This document shows, in pieces, positions 51,501 to 57,298 of a stretch of 64,000 nucleotides of DNA (position 1 is its first letter; every line of letters begins with the position of its first letter). The translations under genes and the position numbers were made by a program. The stretch is taken from NCBI GenBank assembly GCA_964593455.1, contig CAZQHK010000013.1:1-64000 (forward strand), given 5' to 3'. The DNA comes from CAZQHK01 sp964593455. Lineage in GTDB: Bacteria; Muiribacteriota; CAYSPT01. Under the pieces are notes generated by a model. That model saw only the letters and a list, made by a program, of their open reading frames with translations, searched no databases and was not told where the DNA came from.

Positions 51501-53616
51501 TGAGGACGGGGATGGGGAAGTGATGAAGGATTTCCTCGGAAACCTGATGGAAACCACGATTAGCGAACTCAATACCACACCGGTCGCTGAAGCCGCACCG
51601 ATCGGCCAAACAGCGCCGGCGGTGGTGATTCTCGACGGATCAAACAGCCTGGATCCGGATGGACACGCAATCGTTTTTGCCTGGAGCCAAACAGCCGGGC
51701 CGGAGACGGTTACGTTGCAGAATACCGACACCATCCAGGCTACGGGCCTGGTTAAAGCGGTGGGAACGTATCAATTCACTCTTCAGGTAACAGATCTTTT
51801 TCAGGCCGTTCACCAGGACACGGTCAGTGTAACGGTGACCAACGCGGCGCCGACAGCCAGGGCTGGAACCGACCGTTCGCTCAATAAAGACGCCGACCAG
51901 GACGCAGAGATTGTACTCGATGGGTCGACCAGCCGGGACGCCAACAACTACCCCGGATATTCCGATATCACAAGCTATGCCTGGACATGGATTTCGGGAC
52001 CGGACGATATTACCATCGTCGAAGACAGCCAGGGTACACCAACTGCTACTTTTGACACTTCGAGAATCTCAGCCGGTGTCTATTCGTTCCGATTGACGGT
52101 TACCGATGCCGCCGGTTTGACCGCTAGCGATACCGTTCAGATCGCTTTAAATGACCAATACGGAAACACCGTTCCAACTGCTGATGCCGGTCTCGACGTT
52201 CAAGCTTCGGTGGGAGATACGGTCACCCTGCAGGGACATGAAAGCAAGGATACTGATAATGACGAGCTTATTTATACCTGGACCAAGCTTTCAGGACCGG
52301 CACTAACACTTTCCAGCACCGAAGCCATCCAGCCCTCCTTTACGGCCCTCGAGCCCGGGACCTACCTGTTCTCCCTGACAGTGAATGACGGATTCGCCGA
52401 TTCAATCGCCGATACCGTGGAGGTAAACGTTGCCAGTCCGGATGTGGAGCTGCCGGTAGCCGGAATCAAAAAACCTGCCAGCAATACCTACCTGCCGGAG
52501 GTCACATTAACAGCCAACCTGGGAGACATAGTCACCCTGGAAGGGCGGGTCCTGGGAGCCTCCCTGGGAGTCACTCCCACCTGGACCCAGTTGGCCGGAC
52601 CGGCAGTTCTGCTTGATCAGGGCTCTTTGACAGTGAGCGTTTCTCCGGTAGAAGAAGGCGTGTACCGGTTTAAACTTGACGTCGCCAGAGGATCGGTGCA
52701 GGGCCGCGGCGCAGTGGCCGTCGTGTCGGTTATCGGGACGAGCAACAGCTCCCCGGTAGCCGTTATCAATGCCAACGAAAACGGAGATGGACACAAGGTC
52801 ATCGAGACCTTGGCAGGCGCCACGGTAACCTTGAACGGGTCCGGTACAGACACAGACGGAGATGATCTTACCTTCAGCTGGAGCCAGCTGCTTGGCCCGA
52901 CCTCGGTTCTTTCAGATGATACCGATTCATCTCCGAGTTTTACCCCACAGATAACCGGCGTGTACCGTTATGAACTGGCGGCTTTTGACGGGACCGTCGA
53001 AAGTATGCCCGACCACGTATACGTGGTGGTCAATAGCGCCGAAAACTATGTCCCGGTGGCTCAGGTGGAGACGCAGGTGGTGGAAACTACTGTTGGACGG
53101 GCGGTGCTGCTGAACGCCGCCGCCAGTTTCGATCAAAACTCCGCTGATACGCTCACTTTCCAATGGGTCCAGACTGCCGGTCCGTTTGTTCTGCTTGACA
53201 ATCCAAACAGCCCTGTCCCATCGTTTACACCACTCTATCCCGGCACGTACATCTTCTCCCTTTTTGTAGACGACAGCAACGACCGCAGCATACCAAAGGA
53301 TGTAACAATAGAAGTAGAGGAAGTCGTTGTGGAACCACCGCTTCAACCTACCTCCGCCGGCGGAGGCGGGGGCGGTTGTTTTATCGCCACTGCCGCATAC
53401 GGGTCTCCCCTGACCGGCGAGGTGGTTTTCCTTCGGCAGTTCCGTGACGATTACCTGCTGCCTACCAGCCAGGGACGAAAACTGGTCAACCTCTATTACC
53501 GCTACTCCCCGCCGATGGCAGAGGTCATCGCGGAAAACGAGCATTTGAGAAAAATAACTCGAACGGTCTTGTCACCCTTCATCCAAAGCCTCCAGTTGAT
53601 AACAGTGTTGAGATAG
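39586..53616 (+). CDS. Giant multi-repeat adhesin-like protein with CFI-box C-terminus
   Basis: About 4,676 residues. The TTG at 39586 has GGGGAGG 8 bases upstream and gives a clean signal peptide (MSIGWRRFAVGIVLIVVLLG); the ATG frame back to 39538 has no ribosome site. Order: mixed cadherin/Ig-like modules (to about 44780), ten 123-residue repeats (44788-48477), more modules, a LamG/concanavalin-like domain (about 49610-50260), a TVTPSG-type repeat, an SbsA-type Ig-like domain (about 51250-51570), and several PKD-like domains. The end has a Gly run, CFIATAAYGS and a conserved tail (CFI-box). Extremely Cys-poor: I noticed one Cys in the modules (IVCSDAD) and one in the CFI-box. Asp/Asn-rich loops suggest calcium binding. 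Probably a cell-surface or secreted adhesin. No secretion or protease partner genes adjoin it. Confidence 0.9.
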   Translation: MSIGWRRFAVGIVLIVVLLGPPGTGIVLATDFYIESIPENSVSDTLVGTIVDAPGTPQFRHNDDSLQATSEDGFWTIITGANVFYIKTTPTPVDYETYDSAGDHSQDYTIYDGSTDNIVSIIVSDVNEAPAAGDFTVTTTEDAAYYVIDMDAETSLTDPEDDELDFNIYNVILGSSGNLYQFDSTQPDNIGTELTTNPSGTTVTASDGTNKVVFVPATDVNGTDVGSFTFKALETGTEDAFESNTATATIDISSINDAPVNSVPGFQNTDEDIALLFSSGNGNLISTNDVDAGGNQVQVQLVATDGTSTLNGTTGLVFSEGDGTADTDMTFIGTLTDINNALNGLAFTPDTDFDGATTIQLITNDLGNSGTGGALSDTDFVTITVNNANDSPVLNNSVTMELSAIDEDVSEGQNGGSLVSSILGTGAGGNPISDVDSTVVEGLAVTAADDTNGTWQYTVNDGLTWSAFGVVAESSAVLITATANDSIRFLPDTDWNGTAEITVKAWDTTDGNTSGTTGVDVSTGGGTTAYSTAGATVSITVNAINDPPVNSVPVSQSTPEDTPLTLGGGTAISVTDSDAGGSDLEITLTATNGIVTLGDAGAITITGGGDGSAAITFTGTIADLNTAIDSLIVTPTANFDGTASLQVASNDMGNTGGGGSKSDTDTVDITVVNENDAPVLDSSGDPSMSATTEDSVTNVGDLLSAIISTLGGNKITDQDSASVEGVAIIATAGNALFEYSIDNGSNWSSVGTTSSTQALLLRDEDKVRYIPDGQNGETASFTFRAWDQSGATADQQGTKTNIDSTGTGGTTPFSDDTETVTIVVTDVNDAPVTDNSGNMNLTGITENATNPAGDTVANIIATSTANGGDAITDVDSGAPEGMAIFGATGNGSWQKSIDGGSNWTTVGTVNTDVALLLRDNDMLRYVPDNQNGETATVSFYAWDQSTGSYGSKVDATTRGGTTPYSADGETASIAVSSVNDLPQNISLDSTSVLENQVAGTTVGTFSTTDVDNVDTFTYTLVAGAGDTDNGSFSIAGSDLVTAESFDLETKVSYDILVRTQDSGFATKEVAFTIIIGNVNEAPTDISITSSVVNENQPVGSGVGTIVCSDADAGDTFTYALAAGTGDTDNASFSITGTNLKTTEIFHFDTQSSYNFRIRSTDAEGLFYEETFIVTVINRNITPVIEDQSFNVDENSSTDTVVDTVAASDLDAEDTLSFSITDGNVLNGFAINSSTGIITVNFAATLDYETTSSFALTIQVEDDGTGTLSDTATISIDLNDVNEAPELSPAGPSLGTITENDTDNNGDLVSVIIGGSIDDVDAGAVEGIGIYAKTTGNGNWEYSIDNGANWSTVGTVAGDITLLLRSEDRIRYVPGGDDADSATISYYAWDQTGATSGQQSTKFDVTGTYGARGEGTPFSTATDTADITVDNVNDAPVLSGSVNLTGITEDDTTSTGDRISIIVGGNSSDADSGAITGIVVTATSGNSTWEYSTDGGSNWSAIGTVAANNALAIGAGSNDRIRYVPDEENSETPSVTFKAWDQTSGTAGDRLNASVGGGATAFSAATATSTITITDVNDAPTLSNMTTAVSYQEDAAKASAQVIDSDIIFSDIDTGDLNSGTLTVYYSAGGSTDDQLSFAEAAGITINGAEVRYSGDPFGTISPDGADGVSLGVAFDTADATVGAVDALIEALRYQNTSDAPTLNRTIQIQVTDGDDGSLANPPETIITVNPENDVPGATNLSQTKPYVEGAGSLTLDDIVVTDPDAGETITATLTLDTVSTGILTAATGNGESYSSGTGVWTISGSVTEVNSALAAVAFEPTENNDVDAIITTHIEDAAATGPVDGVITLDVTGTADAPSATNLTQAKPYIEGDAAVSLDDIVVTEVDTGDTISVTLTLTDVSTGVLTAASGNGETYNGTTGVWTVTGAVSIINTALAQVTFVPLENNDVDTTIVTHVQDAAATGPANGTITLDVTPVNDPPQATHLTESKAYNEGDSPVSLDDIVVTDVDTGETITATLTLVYVPAGILTAASGNGETYNEGSGVWTVTGTVSVVNSALAAVVFEPETNNDVNTTITTHVQDATATGPVDGSITLVVVPANDSPTATNLSQTKTYTEGNATINLDDIVVTEVDTENTVDITLTLNDPAFGSLTASSGNGEQYDPGTGEWTLSGSVTVVNAALAAVTFEPGADNDMDTVITTHVQDAVGTGPADGSISLDVTPVNDVPTATNLTVTTVYVEDDSPVVLDDIVVTDPDTSDSITVTLTLANTARGALTAASGNEETYNGTTGVWTVTGTVDAVNTALAAVAFQPVENNDFDTTVTTHVEDAAGTGPTDGTITLDVTPVNDAPESVNQTQALVYNEGDTSVPLGDIIVTEVDTGDFIFVTLTVIDTAAGALSTDSGRGETYNGATGVWMISGGQSIVNIALAAVTFEPVANNDIDTTVATHIEDAAASGPADGLISLNVTAENDAPSATFMTQLKSYTEGDAAIALDDIVVTDPDASDTITATLTLIAPPAGVLTSTSGNGETYDTNTGIWTITAGAGIVSTALAAASFEPAQNNDIDTTIITHVEDSAGTGPGDETITLDVTPVNDTPTASDMTQTQTYTEGDPSVALDDVVTTDVDTDDTISATLTLNDVSTGILTATSGNGESYNAATGIWSVTGTVSAVNAALATIAFLPAENNDIDTTVTTHIEDVAESGPANGVILLDVTPVNAAPTATNMTQAKTYNEGDSLIDLTDIVVSDVDTGDIITATLTLADISAGSLTAASGNNESYNGVSGLWTVTGTVPVVNAALAAVDFVPVANNDVDTTITTHVQDSEVTGPADGAISLAVITANDTPTATNMTQTITYNEDQLPVNLDDIVITEVDTGDTIVASLTLSSPAIGSLTAASGNGEAYNAGTGVWTITAGVEAVNAALGAVAFVPIENNDVDTTLTTHLEDADNTGPVNGTITLDVTAINDDPVFSLPPQQRLVQEGSLTVPAITVSDVDLYGSDLRLSLLATLGTLTLAQVNGLIFTAGADGTAAMTVTGTLSDVNAALNGILYTGSAGQSGNDIVIFTANDQGQTGSGGGGDITETLSVIINNAPVLDNTPEPELTVIGEEEFDSAGDQAIILVPVPAVVTDINANTAGIAVITVDESNGVWEFSLDDGTTWTRINGTFGSDPVSNDHALLVGATDRVRFVPAVDFIGTATITYRAWDQTSGSAGTKIDSAYSTTGLFSLASETASITVFPDNDAPYDITLDNDTVNESSPGAVIGTLAAADVDVGDTHSFNLIDDGSGAFQITGETLKIRDAISLDYEYINSYTITVQADDGNGGTFDKDLTVTVVDTNDPPVAGFGLALEFSGYVQIPSSTELDFSGSDYFTVSMWVKPDSITGTQILYSQDANTNQFLFQLRLNGAQVEVELARPDGDAVARTSIGTIQAGRWTHIALVRENNGSDEIYRIYLDGALDSEAPAIPSRILAAAGSTRDYYLGTNNAADQQYAFSGLMDEVRIWNTTLSVSTIEDWMFRGVDGTHPSYDDLVLYYQFADSSETTVLDTANANHGTLLGFDGTDFKDSSIITWDTNQNTPINGVLPYLDQDGDSPLNFTVVSQSSLGTAAINDINLNIFSFDPGSDFAYLAPGQSTGVTFTYKVNDGTDDSVAVETTEVTVTGLNDAPTVDDSGTPVMTDIHENDPEPAGDTVAVIIVSAGIDRITDVDDGALGGIAITGLTYLEGTGQEETTWQYSTDNAATWTNIGNVTEAAALLLAPEHLVRYLPNIGTKGAATFIFRAWDQTTGTAGTTADSSLNGGTTAFSTDPDTVTLTVLPIPVITSTAGVGGTVTPSGEVEVIYGTNQSFTIVSSTGSIIEDVFVDDISQGAISTYTFTGVEGDHTITAAFLDITPPLITLVEALDTDDDGYVNTVTFTFNKNLMTGTGDISDWTLIDADGTTDLLDGLQDSAVTISEDTLTITLADNTGTVNEPFWGYREDGDGEVMKDFLGNLMETTISELNTTPVAEAAPIGQTAPAVVILDGSNSLDPDGHAIVFAWSQTAGPETVTLQNTDTIQATGLVKAVGTYQFTLQVTDLFQAVHQDTVSVTVTNAAPTARAGTDRSLNKDADQDAEIVLDGSTSRDANNYPGYSDITSYAWTWISGPDDITIVEDSQGTPTATFDTSRISAGVYSFRLTVTDAAGLTASDTVQIALNDQYGNTVPTADAGLDVQASVGDTVTLQGHESKDTDNDELIYTWTKLSGPALTLSSTEAIQPSFTALEPGTYLFSLTVNDGFADSIADTVEVNVASPDVELPVAGIKKPASNTYLPEVTLTANLGDIVTLEGRVLGASLGVTPTWTQLAGPAVLLDQGSLTVSVSPVEEGVYRFKLDVARGSVQGRGAVAVVSVIGTSNSSPVAVINANENGDGHKVIETLAGATVTLNGSGTDTDGDDLTFSWSQLLGPTSVLSDDTDSSPSFTPQITGVYRYELAAFDGTVESMPDHVYVVVNSAENYVPVAQVETQVVETTVGRAVLLNAAASFDQNSADTLTFQWVQTAGPFVLLDNPNSPVPSFTPLYPGTYIFSLFVDDSNDRSIPKDVTIEVEEVVVEPPLQPTSAGGGGGGCFIATAAYGSPLTGEVVFLRQFRDDYLLPTSQGRKLVNLYYRYSPPMAEVIAENEHLRKITRTVLSPFIQSLQLITVLR
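44788..48477 (+). repeat. Ten tandem 369-bp coding repeats (123 residues each)
   Basis: In-frame repeats of the consensus SLDDIVVTDVDTGDTITATL, then LTAASGNGETYN, GVWTVTG and ITLDVTPVND. Unit starts I located directly are 44788, 45157, 45526 and 45895, and ten exact periods end at 48478, so no indels have accumulated. The units differ at many codons, so they are not a very recent expansion. Confidence 0.92.
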
Positions 53617-53650
53617 AACCAGAAAACTTCAGATCTCAATCTCCAAAATC

Positions 53651-53681
53651 TCCAACCTCACATTCTACGCTCCTTGCTTGA
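53651..53681 (+). repeat. Dispersed repeat D, copy 1
   Basis: TCCAACCTCACATTCTACGC followed by TCCTTGCTTGA. A close copy is at 61087-61118 and a partial one at 27253-27270. It ends seven bases before the assembly gap. Confidence 0.5.
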
Positions 53682-53687
53682 CTGTTT

Positions 53688-53787
53688 NNNNNNNNNNNNN
53701 NNNNNNNNNNNNNNNNNNNNNNNNNNNNNNNNNNNNNNNNNNNNNNNNNNNNNNNNNNNNNNNNNNNNNNNNNNNNNNNNNNNNNNN
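53688..53787. other. 100-base assembly gap
   Basis: Exactly 100 N, the conventional placeholder for a scaffold join of unknown size. The adjacency of the giant gene and the transposase remnant is therefore inferred by scaffolding, not read directly. Confidence 0.98.
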
Positions 53788-55204
53788 CAGGAAGTTTTAC
53801 AGGCCATGTTTTAGCCTGTTTCGCGCTATGATCTTATGTCCTGCTATGTCCCATTCTATCGGGGCTTTCCGTCTTCAATTTCCCGGCTTGTGATTGCCTG
53901 TGGGAGCTTGTTTTATTTCGCTGGTTAGCACATGGTTAGCAAAAGTCCATCGAGCAACAACAGACAAGTTGGCATACTTTGTGCGTTATCCGTGGACTAC
54001 CATGAAAACGGCACCTTCAGTTAGCTATGTGCAGGCCGATCACCTATCGGCCAGGTTCAGAAACATATTCCGCAATCATTTCGACCGTTTCTGTGACGTC
54101 TGGGACGAACGATTCGGAAAACGCTACGGATATTACCGGAAATGGGCCGAGCACACCGTCAGGGAGTTCCTCAAGTGTCTCGATCCCACCCATGGATTCG
54201 CCCATCTTGAGTGTCCTGACTGCGAGACACGACGGCTCGTTCCCTTTACATGTAAACGGAAGCTGTGCCTGACCTGCGGGGAGAAACGGAAGCATGCCTG
54301 GACGATGACCAGCGCTATTATCATTTGTTCAACCTTAAAACGGTAAAGAAACCAATGGCGATAAAAGGGACACCGTATCATGTCTCGAAGTTCATGGACT
54401 ACAACGACATGCGCCTCATCTGGCGGGACATGCTGCTCGATGCGCTGATAGAACACGGAGCGCTTGACGGCAACTATGTGCTGCGGCTCAAACGGCGATA
54501 CCCGAAAGGATTCATGTTAAATGGCTTTATACAGGACCACCGGGGCGACCGTAACCTCATGAAGCGGATGGCCTCCTACATCGCCAAGTTGCCGATCAGC
54601 GAGAGCAGGATCCTCGCGTACGAACCGAACAAGGAAAAGGTACTGATAAAATACCGAGGCGTAGCGAGTCCTTCCAAATTGCCGGGCGAAAGGAGATCGT
54701 TCAAAAACCTGCTCGAACTCATGAATCCCCTGGAATTCATCGCCCGGGTCGTCCAGCACATCCCCGACCCGAGCCAACAGATGATCAGGTATTTCGGGAT
54801 CTACTCCAACGCCGCCCGGGGAAAGAGAAAGCGTTTGAAAAAATGCGGCGCCCCCGATATCGTCGAGGCCGATTTCCAGCCCCGTGAAAAATACCGGAAG
54901 AACTGGCGGAAACTGCTCTGGAAGATATTCTCCGTCGACCCGTTGGTCTGCCCGAAGTGCGGAACCAAGATGCGGTGGACAAAAAGGCCGATTTTCCACA
55001 TTTTAACCTCCGAAAACGGCGACTACGACCCCAGTCTTCTGCCCCGCGTTGCGATCAGGCATAAAATACGGTATTATTTGTCGCAGAATGGGACGGATCA
55101 GGAGCGCGACCGTCTCATAACGCTACATTCTGTCAACTTTTGTGGAGGAAATACACGGGGTGAGGTCGAACGCGATTTTTTCAGGAATGGATTTCCTATG
55201 AGTG
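53788..55204 (+). mobile_element. IS91-family element, degenerate
   Basis: The remains of an IS91-like (rolling-circle) insertion sequence. It has about 210 bases of non-coding left flank, then a broken transposase, ending near 55204 where similarity to the second copy (60849-61044) stops. The left boundary may lie in the assembly gap. No terminal inverted repeats were found, as expected for this family. Confidence 0.75.
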
Positions 55205-55257
55205 CAGGAAAGCAATTTTGGATGGGAGGCCGTGAGTACGATGAAACGGTACGCTGA
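54002..55257 (+). pseudogene. IS91-family transposase with internal deletion and frameshift
   Basis: Two frames together make a broken transposase. The first (54002 to about 54310) has the N-terminal zinc-binding region, CPDCETRRLVPFTCKRKLCL then TCGEKRKHAW. After a frame change, the second (about 54310-55257) continues with the C-terminal Y2-transposase region: YIAKLPISESRILAYEP, ARVVQHIPDPSQQMIRYFG and a terminal CPKCG zinc motif. The central part with the HUH-type histidines expected in IS91 transposases is missing, so this copy cannot transpose alone. Confidence 0.82.
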
Positions 55258-55984
55258 ACATGGATTCTTGAACAAGCTCATGAAACGTTTTACGGTTCAC
55301 CCGACAATACGGATGGAGCTGCTTGACCAGAACCGGGCAAAAATTGATCAAGATACCTCTTTTGAAACTCTGGCCATCGGTCTGGCGGTGATCTCTTCCG
55401 TGCTGACGGTGGTCTTGATAGGTATCCTGTGTACCTCGTACATCAAGATGTCGTTGGCAACTGCCGCAACAGCGCTGAGCTTGCTCGTCTCCCTTTCCGC
55501 AGCAGGCTGGTACCTTTTCTGGAACATGGATATTTACTACATAATCGATCGAGAAAAACAACAATTGCTGTTATACAGAAAAATCTTTTCAATGGAATCT
55601 TCCCGGCCGCTACAGAGATTCGATGAAATGAACCTGGTAACGGTAGACAGCGAACACGTTAGTGCCAAACGTAGCAGTTACTACCGGTATTCGACGATCA
55701 TATTGTTAAACAACGGGCGGAAAATCAGAATTTCCGACTGGATTACCGATTTTCATCAGTGCAATAGCAAGACTCAGGCTCTAGCAGAGTTCATGGGCAT
55801 TACCTTTGTAGAGGGACAGCCTAATCGAATAATGAAGATCACACCGGGAAACCGTTACGGCGAGATGACTGTTGAGCACAAGACCATGTTCCAGCACATT
55901 TTTTGTGAGCCAGCTCATATCATCGGTATGGTTATCGTAGTTCTCCTTTTTCTCCTCGTTCTTTTTCTGAGGTGTAAAGGATAA
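55241..55984 (+). CDS. Membrane protein of unknown function
   Basis: About 247 residues. Two hydrophobic helices (about residues 45-67 and 73-95) precede a soluble domain of about 110 residues (YYIIDREKQQLLLYRKIFSM and following), and a C-terminal helix rich in Val/Leu ends the protein. The topology suggests a PH-like or DUF-type membrane-associated domain but I do not recognise the family. It begins 37 bases after the IS91 remnant ends, so its upstream region was probably replaced by the insertion. GGAGG lies 11 bases before the ATG at 55241. Confidence 0.65.
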   Translation: MKRYAEHGFLNKLMKRFTVHPTIRMELLDQNRAKIDQDTSFETLAIGLAVISSVLTVVLIGILCTSYIKMSLATAATALSLLVSLSAAGWYLFWNMDIYYIIDREKQQLLLYRKIFSMESSRPLQRFDEMNLVTVDSEHVSAKRSSYYRYSTIILLNNGRKIRISDWITDFHQCNSKTQALAEFMGITFVEGQPNRIMKITPGNRYGEMTVEHKTMFQHIFCEPAHIIGMVIVVLLFLLVLFLRCKG

Positions 55985-56017
55985 GGAATCAGCGGGATTT
56001 GAGGGTGGAGCTTTTAG

Positions 56018-56192
56018 CCCGAATAATTCACAAATAATCTGCTACGGCTCGTAAATGACCACACCTACTGTGTTGCGCTTGAAAAATGTACTCATCGTAC
56101 CGACCGGTACGACTCCGTGCATTTTCCTGCACGCGCCTTGTATTTGCGGCCATTTACTTCACCTCGCGACGAAGATTCGTGAATTATTCGGG
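56018..56192. repeat. Palindromic dispersed repeat R, copy 1
   Basis: 175 bp with perfect 14-bp terminal inverted repeats (CCCGAATAATTCAC at 56018-56031 and its complement at 56179-56192). The first 25 bases recur exactly at 63885, where a second, longer version starts. No coding content. Confidence 0.7.
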
Positions 56193-56215
56193 TTAGCTGA
56201 GAGGGAGGCGAGGGA

Positions 56216-56383
56216 ATGGTGAATACAATTAAGCTGACCAGGAAAAAAGCGGCTATTGTCACCTCGGCAATCGACGCATGGGTCGAGACGGAAGTGATCT
56301 CCGGGGAGGATGGCAAACGTCTGGAGGCAAGCATTGAGGTAATACGGTCTTCATCCTCCACTATCAGTATACATCAACTTTGA
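56216..56383 (+). pseudogene. Truncated DUF2157-like gene fragment
   Basis: A 55-residue frame with a strong GGGAGG ribosome site: MVNTIKLTRKKAAIVTSAID, then WVETEVISGEDGKRLEASIE. This resembles the soluble N-terminal segment of DUF2157-type membrane proteins, but the membrane part is absent. The frame stops inside a hairpin ATACATCA-ACTT-TGATGTAT (56369-56388), which may be the scar of an insertion or the end of a deletion. It could still be expressed as a short peptide. Confidence 0.5.
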
Positions 56384-56436
56384 TGTATTATCTACCGGAA
56401 ATCCAAGAAAATGGTTGACTATCTCATCATCTTTTG

Positions 56437-56724
56437 TTACCCGACCTTGAGAAGCGGTTTGATATCGACCTGTATACGGTGGGTTGCTAGATCATAGGCG
56501 GCTTGGGCATTCACCCAAAACTCGGCTGACATTCCCAACGCAGCACTGAAAAGCTGGGCTGTTTCCGGACTCACCGCTCTTTTTCCTTTTATAATTTCGT
56601 TAACTCGGCGCACCGGTACCCCGATGTGGCTTGCAAAAGCGGTTTGAGTCATCTCCATTGGATTCAGAAACTCTTCCAGCAGTATTTCGCCTGGTGAAGT
56701 AGGAATTCTGTTCTTGGGTATCAT
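56437..56724 (-). CDS. higA: HigA-type antitoxin
   Basis: A 95-residue helix-turn-helix antitoxin of the HigA family: PTSPGEILLEEFLNPMEMTQ, the HTH region FASHIGVPVRRVNEIIKGKR and AVSPETAQLFSAALGMSAEFW. It follows the HigB toxin by 12 bases, the toxin-first order typical of higBA. It neutralises the toxin and would repress the operon. The HTH is complete. Confidence 0.95.
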   Translation of the reverse strand: MIPKNRIPTSPGEILLEEFLNPMEMTQTAFASHIGVPVRRVNEIIKGKRAVSPETAQLFSAALGMSAEFWVNAQAAYDLATHRIQVDIKPLLKVG

Positions 56725-56736
56725 GCTTAACCTCCG

Positions 56737-57027
56737 TCAATGATAATCTGTCAATGTGATGTTATGGGCCACGCTGTTCTGCCACTGAAAAATAATTCTC
56801 CATTGATCGTTTACACGTATGCTGTAATAGCCCTTCCATTTACCTTTCAAGGTTTCCAAACGATTACCTGGCGGAACCTTCAAATCATCAAGCTTAAAGG
56901 CATAGTTGATCATATCAAGTTTGCGATTGGCAACTGAACATATATCATGAGGGAACCGCCTGACTTTTTTTGATTTACGCCCATTGTATAAATCAGCTGT
57001 TGCCTGATCACCAAATGATGCTATCAT
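56737..57027 (-). CDS. higB: HigB/RelE-type mRNA interferase toxin
   Basis: A 96-residue toxin of the RelE/HigB fold: MIASFGDQATADLYNGRKSK, a central LDDLKVPPGNRLETLKG, and YYSIRVNDQWRIIFQW with the arginine-rich strand that contacts mRNA on the ribosome. The length is standard and intact. Together with higA it forms a stabilisation or stress module within the mobile region. Confidence 0.95.
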   Translation of the reverse strand: MIASFGDQATADLYNGRKSKKVRRFPHDICSVANRKLDMINYAFKLDDLKVPPGNRLETLKGKWKGYYSIRVNDQWRIIFQWQNSVAHNITLTDYH

Positions 57028-57093
57028 TTACCTACCTCGCATTTACATTATACCGCATTACCGCTATATGTACAAGTGGAGATTTGCTAATTC

Positions 57094-57185
57094 TTAAAAG
57101 CCTATCTCAGGGAGAACGGAACCCGACTGAGTCAAGATATCCCTGATAGCCGCCCACCACCGGCTGTGAAGATCGCCGCTTGAAA
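57094..57185 (+). repeat. 92-bp direct repeat A, copy 1
   Basis: Starts TTAAAAGCCTATCTCA and ends GATCGCCGCTTGAAA. It matches 60745-60836 with about five differences over 92 bases. Both copies could encode the same 28-residue C-terminus (AYLKENGN type, ending VKIAA then stop), so they may be ends of a lost gene. They flank the kinase gene. Confidence 0.8.
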
Positions 57186-57263
57186 CCACCCTGCCACCGC
57201 AGCCAACCCGTACCACGGCAATTCAACTAGCGCACTCATCACGCAGAAGAGTATATCATGTTC

Positions 57264-57292
57264 TTGCCTGCAGCCGCTTTGCCTGCTATTCT
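57264..57292 (+). promoter_or_regulatory. Promoter of the kinase-WD40 gene (leaderless candidate)
   Basis: TTGCCT, 17 bases, TATTCT. A start seven bases after the -10 falls on 57299, the first base of the kinase ATG. No ribosome site is visible. Confidence 0.4.
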
Positions 57293-57298
57293 GCAATC

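Noticed and set aside
53894..54001. Upstream extension of the IS91 transposase frame
   Set aside because: Similarity to transposases begins only after the ATG at 54002; the extension is flanking sequence.
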